Shown here piece after piece: positions 1 through 5,392 of a stretch of DNA of 5,392 nucleotides. Numbering within the stretch: position 1 is the first letter of the stretch; every line of letters starts with the position of its first letter. The position numbers were made by a program, and so were the translations under genes. Below the pieces are notes generated by a model. That model did no database searches, was not told where the DNA came from, and was given only the letters and a program-made list of their open reading frames with translations. The stretch is from JACKOD01 sp041591635 (GTDB taxonomy: Bacteria > Pseudomonadota > Gammaproteobacteria > Pseudomonadales > Oleiphilaceae), in NCBI GenBank assembly GCA_041591635.1, contig JBFHRO010000222.1, forward strand, positions 1-5,392, read 5' to 3'.

Positions 1-1144
1 CCACGACCGCCAATGGATGGCCCGGGCCATCCGTCTTGCCAAAAAGGGACTCTTTACCACAGACCCCAACCCCCGCGTGGGATGTGTGGTTGTTAATGGC
101 GGACAGCTTGTTGGCGAGGGCTGGCACGAATTCGCCGGCGGACCCCATGCGGAAACCCACGCATTGAAAATGGCAGGTGAAAAGGCCCGCGGTGCCACCT
201 TGTACGTCACGCTGGAGCCCTGCAGTCATTTTGGTAAAACGCCGCCCTGTGCGGATGCCTTGATTGAGGCGGGCGTGAGTCGCGTGGTCGTGGCGATGCA
301 GGATCCCAATCCATTGGTGGCAGGCCAGGGATTGGCGCGGCTGCGCTTCGCCGGCATTGAGGTTGAGGTTGGCTTGCTGGAAACAGAAGCCAACGCTTTG
401 AACCCCGGCTTTATCAAGCGTATGCGTACCGGGTTGCCACTGGTACGCGTCAAGCTGGCCATGAGTGTCGACGGCCGGACGGCGATGCGTTCGGGTGAAA
501 GCCAGTGGATTACCGGATCAGCTGCCCGGGCCGATGTGCAGCGGTTGCGTGCCCGAAGCTCTGCCATTGTGACCGGATCCGGTACTGTGCTGCATGACGA
601 TCCGGCCCTTACCGTCCGCATTGACCCCTTGGCTTCGTCTGGGTTGCCACAAGGTACCAGGCAGCCGATGCGGGTGATTCTCGACTCTGACTGTCAGCTG
701 GATCCTGCGGCCAAGGTGCTTGGTGCAGAGGGCCAGTGTGTGATTGCGACCTTGCATGGGGTGGTGGTGCCGGAGCCGCTGGCCGCCATCAAAGGGCTGA
801 CAGTGGTACCTTTTTCGGCACAGGAAACGCTTTTTGGTTCCGGTATTGATCTTGGCCAGCTCCTGCACTGGCTGGGCAAGCAGAACTGCAATGAAGTATT
901 GATAGAGGCGGGCGCCCGGCTATGCGGGCAGTTCCTGCATCAGGCCCTGGTCGATGAACTCTGGGTCTACATGGCCCCGGTGTTGATGGGAAGCGAGGCG
1001 AGGCCGCTGGTAGAGTTGCCGTTGCAACAGATGGCGCAGCGTCACCTTCTGCAACTGCAGGATCTGCGAATGGTTGGCGACGATGTGCGCATGATTTATC
1101 GGCCGGCACCCCATGAGCTGACAGCCGTATCTGAGGCGGAGTAA
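1..1144 (+). CDS. ribD: RibD, bifunctional deaminase/reductase of riboflavin synthesis (5' partial)
   Basis: Cytosolic bifunctional enzyme: it deaminates 2,5-diamino-6-ribosylamino-4(3H)-pyrimidinone 5'-phosphate, then reduces the ribosyl side chain with NADPH. Residues are numbered from the first in-frame ATG (17). The N-terminal cytidine-deaminase-like domain (about 1-140) has the zinc site PHAE (H44, E46) and PCSHFGKTPPC (C69, C78). The C-terminal reductase domain (about 141-365) has VKLAMSVDGRTA, SGESQWIT, DDPALTVR and EAGARLCGQFL. The five in-frame codons before ATG 17 (HDRQW) contain no stop or start codon, and RibD proteins normally have several residues before this Met-Ala-Arg; E. coli RibD has six. 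The true start is therefore most likely just upstream of the window and the gene is truncated by the window edge. The stop lies 4 bases before ribE. All deaminase and reductase hallmarks are intact, so I expect a functional enzyme. Confidence 0.97.
   Translation, partial: HDRQWMARAIRLAKKGLFTTDPNPRVGCVVVNGGQLVGEGWHEFAGGPHAETHALKMAGEKARGATLYVTLEPCSHFGKTPPCADALIEAGVSRVVVAMQDPNPLVAGQGLARLRFAGIEVEVGLLETEANALNPGFIKRMRTGLPLVRVKLAMSVDGRTAMRSGESQWITGSAARADVQRLRARSSAIVTGSGTVLHDDPALTVRIDPLASSGLPQGTRQPMRVILDSDCQLDPAAKVLGAEGQCVIATLHGVVVPEPLAAIKGLTVVPFSAQETLFGSGIDLGQLLHWLGKQNCNEVLIEAGARLCGQFLHQALVDELWVYMAPVLMGSEARPLVELPLQQMAQRHLLQLQDLRMVGDDVRMIYRPAPHELTAVSEAE
1138..1141 (+). promoter_or_regulatory. Shine-Dalgarno site of ribE inside the end of ribD
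   Basis: GGAG lies 7 bases before ATG 1149 and overlaps the last codons of ribD. This supports the chosen start and suggests that translation of ribE is coupled to termination of ribD. Confidence 0.7.
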
Positions 1145-1148
1145 CACC

Positions 1149-1829
1149 ATGTTTACGGGAATCATTCAGGCCGTGGGTCAAATTCAGGCGCTGCAGCCTC
1201 TGTCAGGGGATTTGCGTCTGCACATACTGGCGCGGGGACTCGAGATGGCCCATGTCAGGCTGGGCGACAGTATTGCGGTGAACGGTGTGTGCCTGACGGT
1301 GACGCACCTGACCGGCAGCGGCTTTTGGGCCGATGTTTCCAACGACACCCTGGAGCACACCTGTCTACGCGAGTATCAGGTGGGCATGAAGGTTAACCTG
1401 GAGCCGGCGTTGACCTTGTCGACACCCTTGGGCGGGCATCTGGTGAGTGGCCATGTCGACGGGGTGGGCGTGGTGCGAGAGCGTTTCGATGATGCCCGGT
1501 CGGTTCGTTTTTGGATTGATGCGCCCTCGCAACTGCATAAATACATTGCCTTGAAGGGGTCGATTGCCGTAGACGGCGTCAGTCTTACCGTGACAGGGCT
1601 GGACCAGCAGGGTTTTCTGCTTAACATCGTGCCGCATACGGTGGCGCAAACGCTGATCCAGGCCTATCGCCCCGGTACCCGGGTGCATCTCGAGGTTGAC
1701 CTGCTGGCGCGTTATCTGGAGCGATTGCTTGGCAACGCTTCTTCGCAGCCTTCATCCAATGCACCGGCGTTGTCGCTCGAGCGGATACTGGCATCCGGGC
1801 TCGTTCGCCGTCGGCAGGGCGGCTCCTGA
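1149..1829 (+). CDS. ribE: Riboflavin synthase (alpha chain)
   Basis: Catalyses the dismutation of two 6,7-dimethyl-8-ribityllumazine molecules to riboflavin plus a pyrimidine that re-enters the RibH step; it acts in the cytosol as a homotrimer in this family. The protein has 226 residues: two tandem lumazine-binding barrels, about 1-97 and 98-195. The first begins with the diagnostic MFTGII and contains S41 and NGVCLTV (C48); the barrels join at LGGHLVSGHVDG (94-105). The second has VDGVSLTV (141-148) and the helical end VDLLARYLERLL (183-194), which in this family builds the trimer interface. A tail of about 30 residues (197-226), rich in Ser and Asn and ending in RRRQGGS, follows the conserved core and is longer than in E. 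coli. The start is fixed by the family N-terminus and GGAG at 1138. Naming differs: this enzyme is ribC in E. coli and ribE in many other bacteria. Confidence 0.97.
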   Translation: MFTGIIQAVGQIQALQPLSGDLRLHILARGLEMAHVRLGDSIAVNGVCLTVTHLTGSGFWADVSNDTLEHTCLREYQVGMKVNLEPALTLSTPLGGHLVSGHVDGVGVVRERFDDARSVRFWIDAPSQLHKYIALKGSIAVDGVSLTVTGLDQQGFLLNIVPHTVAQTLIQAYRPGTRVHLEVDLLARYLERLLGNASSQPSSNAPALSLERILASGLVRRRQGGS

Positions 1830-1896
1830 CACTACAGGTTTGCACACCTCTGTCCCTTGCCGGACGGATTAAATCATTTTCAAGAGGGTCAGAGCG
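1830..1896 (+). other. 67-base gap between ribE and the ribBA-type gene
   Basis: This is the longest non-coding stretch in the window. Its 3' end holds the Shine-Dalgarno sequence AAGAGGG (1882-1888), 8 bases before ATG 1897. I see no FMN riboswitch: the space is too short for the six-helix RFN element and its conserved purine-rich boxes are absent. I see no U-tract terminator. A weak AGGT/ACCT inverted repeat near 1836-1850 is too short to call. The gap could hold an internal promoter, but no convincing -35/-10 pair stands out. Confidence 0.6.
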
Positions 1897-3009
1897 ATGG
1901 AGCTCAATACCGCACAAGAAATCATTGAAGACATTCGGCTCGGCAAAATGGTCATTCTGATGGATGATGAAGACCGCGAAAACGAAGGTGACATTATTGT
2001 GGCGGCGGAGTGCGTGACCGCCGAGCATATCAATTTCATGGCCCGCTATGCCCGTGGCCTGATTTGCATGCCCATGACCCGGGAACGGTGCGAGCTGCTC
2101 AAACTGCCGCTGATGGTACAACGCAACGGCTCGGGATTTGGTACCAAGTTTACTGTGTCCATTGAAGCGGCAGAGGGTGTTACCACCGGTATTTCGGCGG
2201 CGGATCGGGCCAGAACGGTGCAGGTTGCTGCCGGCAGAGGAGCGCGCGCAGAGGATATCGTTAGCCCCGGACATATCTTCCCCTTGATGGCTCAGCCGGG
2301 GGGCGTGCTTTCCCGCGCGGGTCATACAGAAGCCGCCTGCGATCTGGCGCGCCTGGGGGGGTTTGAAGCGGCAGGAGTGATCTGCGAAATCATGAATGAC
2401 GACGGCACCATGGCACGCCGTGCCGAGCTGGAGAAGTTTGCGCAGGAACATCAGCTGAAAATAGGCACCATTGCCGATCTCATTCATTACCGCACCCTGC
2501 ACGAACAAACGATTGAAAAGCTGAGTGAAAACCTGCTTGAAACCGAGTTTGGCGAGTTCAACCTCATTACCTATAAAGATACCATCCAAAACGGTACCCA
2601 CCTTGTGTTGCAGCGGGGCAGTGTCAAAGCGGATGAGCCCACCCTGGTGCGGGTGCATGTGGCGGATACCCTGCGCGATCTTATCGGTGCACGAAAACCG
2701 GGGATTAACAGCTGGCCACTGCAAAAGGCGCTCGCCAGGGTGGCCGCTGAGGAGGCTGGAATCGTGGTGCTGCTGGATGTTGGCGAGTTGCCGGATCTGG
2801 AAGAATGCATTGCCAGTTTTTTTGCCAACCGTCGGCCGCGAACCACGGCATCGTCCGGGAGTGGTGTCTACCTGACCGTGGGAACCGGGTCGCAGATACT
2901 GCGCGATCTGGGCGTCAGACAAATGCGTTTATTGAGTTCACCTATGAAGTTTTCGGCCATTTCGGGATTTGATCTGGAAGTGGTCGAGTACATTCCTTAC
3001 CAGGGTTAG
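1897..3009 (+). CDS. ribBA: DHBP synthase with degenerate GTP cyclohydrolase II domain (RibBA architecture, RibBX type)
   Basis: The N-terminal domain (about 1-205) makes 3,4-dihydroxy-2-butanone 4-phosphate and formate from ribulose 5-phosphate and looks fully active: DDEDRENEGD (23-32), GISAADRA, GHTEAACDL with metal-ligand H143, and CEIMNDDGTMAR with E164. The C-terminal part (about 212-370) has the GTP cyclohydrolase II fold signature (FGEFNLITYKD; SQILRDLGVRQMRLL; GFDLEVVEYIP) but lacks the catalytic parts. It contains one cysteine only (C304), so the three-Cys zinc site is gone: RVHVADTLRDLIGA replaces the usual RVHSxCxTGD and no CDCG follows. The GQEGRGIG loop is replaced by VGELPDLEE, and the D-R-YGIGAQIL box reads YLTVGTGSQIL. 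This matches the proteobacterial RibBX variant, which retains RibB but not RibA activity. ATG 1897 has AAGAGGG upstream, and an in-frame TAA at 1870 rules out a long extension. Length of 370 is usual for the fusion. Confidence 0.95.
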   Translation: MELNTAQEIIEDIRLGKMVILMDDEDRENEGDIIVAAECVTAEHINFMARYARGLICMPMTRERCELLKLPLMVQRNGSGFGTKFTVSIEAAEGVTTGISAADRARTVQVAAGRGARAEDIVSPGHIFPLMAQPGGVLSRAGHTEAACDLARLGGFEAAGVICEIMNDDGTMARRAELEKFAQEHQLKIGTIADLIHYRTLHEQTIEKLSENLLETEFGEFNLITYKDTIQNGTHLVLQRGSVKADEPTLVRVHVADTLRDLIGARKPGINSWPLQKALARVAAEEAGIVVLLDVGELPDLEECIASFFANRRPRTTASSGSGVYLTVGTGSQILRDLGVRQMRLLSSPMKFSAISGFDLEVVEYIPYQG

Positions 3010-3027
3010 CCTGAGTTTAATGTTTGT

Positions 3028-3034
3028 GGAGAGG
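3028..3034 (+). promoter_or_regulatory. Shine-Dalgarno site that fixes the ribH start
   Basis: GGAGAGG lies 4 bases before ATG 3039. A longer reading from TTG 3024 would place this site inside the coding region and leave the TTG without a ribosome binding site, so ATG 3039 is preferred. Confidence 0.85.
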
Positions 3035-3038
3035 TAGC

Positions 3039-3515
3039 ATGTCAACGATTAAAACCTACGAAGGTAACTTCCGTCATTGTGAAGGCCGCTTTGCCATAGT
3101 TGTAGGCCGTTTCAACAGCTTTGTGGTGGAAAGCCTGCTGGAAGGCACCGTCGATTGCCTTTCGCGGCACGGTATTGAAGATGAGGACATGGAGATTTTC
3201 CGGGTGCCAGGAGCGTTCGAAATTCCTTTGGCCGTTAAGCGGATTGCCAAAACAGGTCGCTTTGATGCCATCATCGCCTTGGGTGCTGTGATTCGCGGCG
3301 GTACGCCGCATTTCGAGTATGTCGCTGGCGAGTGCGCCAAGGGGCTGGGCGTGGTCTCTCTGGATGCCGAAATCCCGGTCAGCTTTGGTGTCTTGACGGT
3401 TGACAGTATTGAGCAGGCCATTGAGCGCAGCGGTACCAAGGCCGGCAATAAAGGCGAAGAAGCTGCCATGTCGGCACTGGAGATGGTCAGTTTGCTTGGC
3501 CAGATTGGAGACTGA
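3039..3515 (+). CDS. ribH: 6,7-dimethyl-8-ribityllumazine synthase (lumazine synthase)
   Basis: Condenses 5-amino-6-ribitylamino-uracil with 3,4-dihydroxy-2-butanone 4-phosphate, the penultimate step of riboflavin synthesis; the family forms pentamers, often assembled into 60-subunit capsids. The 158-residue protein shows the full signature: GRFNSFVVESLLEG (23-36, with the substrate-stacking Phe), VPGAFEIPLA (57-66), ALGAVIRGGTPHFEYV (80-95, catalytic H91), PVSFGVLT (113-120), and SIEQAIERSGTKAGNKGEEAA, which contains the phosphate-binding region near R130. Start ATG 3039 is chosen over an in-frame TTG at 3024 because of GGAGAGG directly upstream and because the family has no need for the extra MWRGS. 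It begins 29 bases after the DHBP synthase gene, and nusB begins 3 bases after its stop. It is called ribE in E. coli literature. Nothing unusual is seen in the sequence. Confidence 0.98.
   Translation: MSTIKTYEGNFRHCEGRFAIVVGRFNSFVVESLLEGTVDCLSRHGIEDEDMEIFRVPGAFEIPLAVKRIAKTGRFDAIIALGAVIRGGTPHFEYVAGECAKGLGVVSLDAEIPVSFGVLTVDSIEQAIERSGTKAGNKGEEAAMSALEMVSLLGQIGD
3507..3510 (+). promoter_or_regulatory. Shine-Dalgarno site supporting the GTG start of nusB
   Basis: GGAG at the very end of ribH lies 8 bases before GTG 3519. No in-frame ATG occurs nearby (the ATG at 3526 is in another frame), so the GTG start is favoured. Confidence 0.75.
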
Positions 3516-3518
3516 CCT

Positions 3519-4004
3519 GTGAGCGATGAATCCACCTCAGAAAATGCCAACCAGCCCAGTGCTGCCCGGCGTCGTAAAGCAAGAACCCTGGCATTGCAGG
3601 CACTTTATCAGTGGCAACTGGCCAAAAGCAGTGTGGCCCAGATTGAGGCGGAGTTTGCTGTCGATAACGATATGTCGAAAGTAGATGTAGCTTATTTTCG
3701 CGATATTTTGCACGGCGTGACCAGTCAAAAGTCAGAGCTGGAGGCACATTTTTCCCCCTTTCTCGATCGGCCTGTGAACGATGTTGACCCTATAGAGTTG
3801 TCATTGCTGCGTATGGGGGCCTATGAATTGATGAAGCGCGTCGACGTTCCCTACCGCGTTGTAATCAATGAGGGAGTGGAACTGGCGAAGAAATTTGGCG
3901 GCACCGATGGTCACAAATTCATCAACGGTATTCTCGACAAGATGGCATTGCGTTTACGCGCCCCGGAAACCCGGCACAAGCCTCGTCAACCCAAGGCTGA
4001 ATGA
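3519..4004 (+). CDS. nusB: Transcription antitermination factor NusB
   Basis: NusB binds boxA RNA together with NusE (ribosomal protein S10) and supports antitermination, chiefly of rRNA operons. The 161-residue all-helical protein has the arginine-rich entry ARRRKARTLALQALYQWQL (16-34), VAYFRDILHGV (57-67), DPIELSLLRMGAYELM (90-105), VPYRVVINEGVELAKKFG (110-127) and the highly conserved DGHKFINGILDKMA (130-143). It is about 20 residues longer than E. coli NusB, owing to a polar Ser/Asn/Glu N-terminus (2-15) and a basic tail (149-161), both probably disordered. It starts with GTG, supported by GGAG at 3507, 3 bases after ribH. Linkage of nusB to ribH is very common in bacteria. thiL follows after 9 bases. 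Confidence 0.97.
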   Translation: MSDESTSENANQPSAARRRKARTLALQALYQWQLAKSSVAQIEAEFAVDNDMSKVDVAYFRDILHGVTSQKSELEAHFSPFLDRPVNDVDPIELSLLRMGAYELMKRVDVPYRVVINEGVELAKKFGGTDGHKFINGILDKMALRLRAPETRHKPRQPKAE

Positions 4005-4013
4005 TCTGATCTC

Positions 4014-5003
4014 ATGGATGAGTTCGAGCTGATTCAAGGGTATTTTACCGATATTGGTGCTCTGCCGCTGTGCCCGGATTTGGCCCGGAGCCTGCGACTG
4101 GGCATTGGCGATGATTGCGCCGTTTTGCGCCTTCCCCCGTCATACGATCTGTGTTTTTCCATGGATACGCTGGTGGCTGGCGTGCATTTTCCGCAAGACG
4201 CGCCGGCGCAGCGCCTCGGTTATCGCGCCTTGGCGGTCAATCTGAGCGACCTGGCAGCCATGGGGGCGATGCCCTTGTGTTTCACGCTGGCGTTGACACT
4301 GCCGGCCTTTGATGCCCACTGGCTCGCCAGCTTCGCTGCAGGACTGGATGGGTGCGCCCGCCGGTTTGGGATCAAGCTGGTGGGCGGGGATACAACACGG
4401 GGCCCCTTGAGTATCACCATTGAGGTAAAGGGGGCGATCCCTGAGGGGCGTGGATTGCGCCGTACGGGTGCCCAGCCGGGCGACAAGATCTGCGTGACGG
4501 GCACCTTGGGTGATGCACACGCCGCCCTGAAGTGGCTTGACGGGTCCATTGCGGGTACGCAGGAAGCAAATCCGCAGAAGATGGCGTGCGACCATCTGAT
4601 CGAGCGGTATTACGAGCCTGTTCCGCGTGTGCGGGAGGGGCAGTTATTGCGCGAGTACGCCAGTGCCTGCATTGATGTGTCTGATGGTTTGCTGGCGGAT
4701 TTGGGGCATATTTTGAAGGCATCCGGTGTGGGTGCCATTATCCGTGATGAATCCATCCCGCTGTCGGATGCCATTCGTTGCCTCGAATCTGATCCGCTGC
4801 CGCTGGCGCTGACGGGCGGCGATGACTACGAGTTGTGCTTTACCATAACGCCATCAAAGTTAGATATGCTCAGACAGGCTGTGCCTGAGCTGGGAGTGGC
4901 AGTTATTGGCACCATCATCCGGGAGCAAGGTATGGTGCGAGTCGACGCACAGGGCAATCACCACAGGGTTACGGGACGCCTGGGCTACAAACACTTCGAA
5001 TAG
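4014..5003 (+). CDS. thiL: Thiamine-monophosphate kinase ThiL
   Basis: Phosphorylates thiamine monophosphate with ATP to give thiamine diphosphate, the active cofactor; cytosolic. The protein has 329 residues, normal for the family, with PurM/AIR-synthase-like N- and C-terminal domains. Visible motifs are GIGDDCAVL (30-38), SMDTLVAGVHF (49-59), ALAVNLSDLAAMGA (72-85), VGGDTTRGPLS (123-133), IDVSDGLLADLGHI (220-233) and TGGDDYELCF (267-276); their Asp residues are the expected magnesium and nucleotide ligands. The C-terminus GYKHF matches the family's usual ending. The start at ATG 4014 is supported by MDEFELI, the typical (G)EFELI entry, and by a stop in frame at 4002 (the nusB stop). No good Shine-Dalgarno precedes it: the nearest purine run, AAGG at 3993, is 17 bases away. 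Translation may depend on ribosomes finishing nusB 9 bases upstream. Confidence 0.97.
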   Translation: MDEFELIQGYFTDIGALPLCPDLARSLRLGIGDDCAVLRLPPSYDLCFSMDTLVAGVHFPQDAPAQRLGYRALAVNLSDLAAMGAMPLCFTLALTLPAFDAHWLASFAAGLDGCARRFGIKLVGGDTTRGPLSITIEVKGAIPEGRGLRRTGAQPGDKICVTGTLGDAHAALKWLDGSIAGTQEANPQKMACDHLIERYYEPVPRVREGQLLREYASACIDVSDGLLADLGHILKASGVGAIIRDESIPLSDAIRCLESDPLPLALTGGDDYELCFTITPSKLDMLRQAVPELGVAVIGTIIREQGMVRVDAQGNHHRVTGRLGYKHFE

Positions 5004-5012
5004 TAACGCATC

Positions 5013-5016
5013 AGGA
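5013..5016 (+). promoter_or_regulatory. Shine-Dalgarno site of pgpA
   Basis: AGGA lies 7 bases before ATG 5024, in the 20-base gap after the thiL stop. It supports the pgpA start. Confidence 0.6.
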
Positions 5017-5023
5017 TCAAACC

Positions 5024-5392
5024 ATGATTTTTATCTCATTGCCAAAGCACTTCTTGCGTAATCCTGTCAATTTGATGGCATTTGGATTTGGCAGTGGCTG
5101 TTTTGCCAAGGCGCCAGGAACCTGGGGGACTCTGGCAGGGCTCTGTCTGTTTCTTCCCATGCAAGGTCTTCCTTTGCTGGTACAGCTTGGCATTATCCTG
5201 GCGAGCTTCATTGCAGGCATAGGGATTTGTGCGCAGGCGTCACGGGCTTTGGGGGTGCATGATCATGGCGGGATTGTATGGGATGAGTTTGTTGGTTTTT
5301 GGATTGCGATGTTTGCCGCCCCGTCTGGCTGGCTTTGGCTGCTGTATGGTTTCGCGTTGTTTCGGTTGTTTGATATCTGGAAGCCCTGGCCC
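5024..5392 (+). CDS. pgpA: Phosphatidylglycerophosphatase A (3' partial)
   Basis: Inner-membrane lipid phosphatase that removes the terminal phosphate of phosphatidylglycerophosphate to give phosphatidylglycerol. The window holds the first 123 codons and ends after KPWP, so roughly 45 C-terminal residues are missing compared with the 172-residue E. coli protein. Visible motifs are the entry FGFGSG (20-25), PGTWGTLAG (31-39), the family hallmark VHDHGGIVWDEFVGFW (78-93) with the acidic D87-E88 pair and H79/H81, and FRLFDIWKPWP (113-123). Hydrophobic stretches at about 36-68 and 90-112 fit membrane segments. The start is ATG 5024, with AGGA upstream, placing LPKHFLRNPVNL before the conserved core. 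Position after thiL is the usual gammaproteobacterial arrangement. The reading frame is open to the window end with no stop. Confidence 0.95.
   Translation, partial: MIFISLPKHFLRNPVNLMAFGFGSGCFAKAPGTWGTLAGLCLFLPMQGLPLLVQLGIILASFIAGIGICAQASRALGVHDHGGIVWDEFVGFWIAMFAAPSGWLWLLYGFALFRLFDIWKPWP

Noticed and set aside
1836..1850. AGGT/ACCT inverted repeat after ribE as a possible terminator
   Set aside because: The stem is only 4 base pairs with no following T run, so it cannot be supported as a terminator or attenuator.
1621..2922. 433-codon open frame on the minus strand across the end of ribE and most of the ribBA-type gene
   Set aside because: It lies antisense to two clearly conserved genes, its translation shows no recognisable domain and is rich in Arg, His, Gly and Pro, as expected from the complement of GC-rich coding sequence.
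3024..3038. TTG start giving a longer RibH beginning MWRGS
   Set aside because: The extra codons contain the GGAGAGG ribosome binding site for ATG 3039 and do not match the family N-terminus.
4140..4722. Several overlapping minus-strand open frames within thiL
   Set aside because: They have no recognisable motifs or ribosome binding context and overlap a gene whose protein is conserved throughout.
5017..5220. 67-codon minus-strand open frame opposite the start of pgpA
   Set aside because: The plus strand encodes a recognisable PgpA here through the window end; the antisense frame is a shadow.
1..5392. Search for an embedded accessory or mobile system
   Set aside because: All seven genes are conserved housekeeping genes in a standard order on one strand, with short gaps and no insertion sequences, repeats, tRNA edges or obvious composition shift.

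Overview
This window is a compact, single-strand (+) housekeeping operon fragment: the end-to-end riboflavin cluster ribD - ribE (riboflavin synthase) - ribBA-type - ribH, followed without a visible terminator by nusB, thiL and pgpA. The order ribD-ribE-ribBA-ribH-nusB-thiL-pgpA, the protein similarity to the enterobacterial and pseudomonad homologues, and a moderately GC-rich composition point to a gammaproteobacterium (Pseudomonas/Shewanella/Cellvibrio-like breadth). The genus cannot be resolved from the sequence alone.

Layout: 1-1144 is ribD, cut at its 5' end (the codons before the first in-frame ATG already look like RibD). 1149-1829 is the riboflavin synthase gene. 1830-1896 is a 67-base gap, the longest non-coding stretch. 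1897-3009 encodes a DHBP synthase fused to a degenerate GTP cyclohydrolase II domain (RibBX type). 3039-3515 is ribH, 3519-4004 nusB (GTG start), 4014-5003 thiL, and 5024-5392 the first 123 codons of pgpA, cut by the window end. Gaps between the other genes are 3 to 29 bases, so co-transcription and translational coupling are likely. No stretch over 300 bases lacks a gene, and no RNA genes, mobile elements, CRISPR arrays or clear terminators were seen.

How the genes work together: RibD carries out the deamination and reduction of the early pyrimidine intermediate. The RibB domain makes 3,4-dihydroxy-2-butanone 4-phosphate from ribulose 5-phosphate. RibH condenses the two branches to 6,7-dimethyl-8-ribityllumazine, and riboflavin synthase dismutates that to riboflavin. 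The first committed enzyme, GTP cyclohydrolase II, appears not to be supplied here, because the RibA-like half of the fusion has lost its zinc ligands and catalytic motifs; a separate ribA elsewhere in the genome is expected. NusB (transcription antitermination), ThiL (thiamine diphosphate synthesis) and PgpA (phosphatidylglycerol synthesis) are the usual gammaproteobacterial neighbours rather than pathway partners.

I did not find a previously undescribed system. The most notable item is the degenerate cyclohydrolase domain, which matches a known proteobacterial variant.
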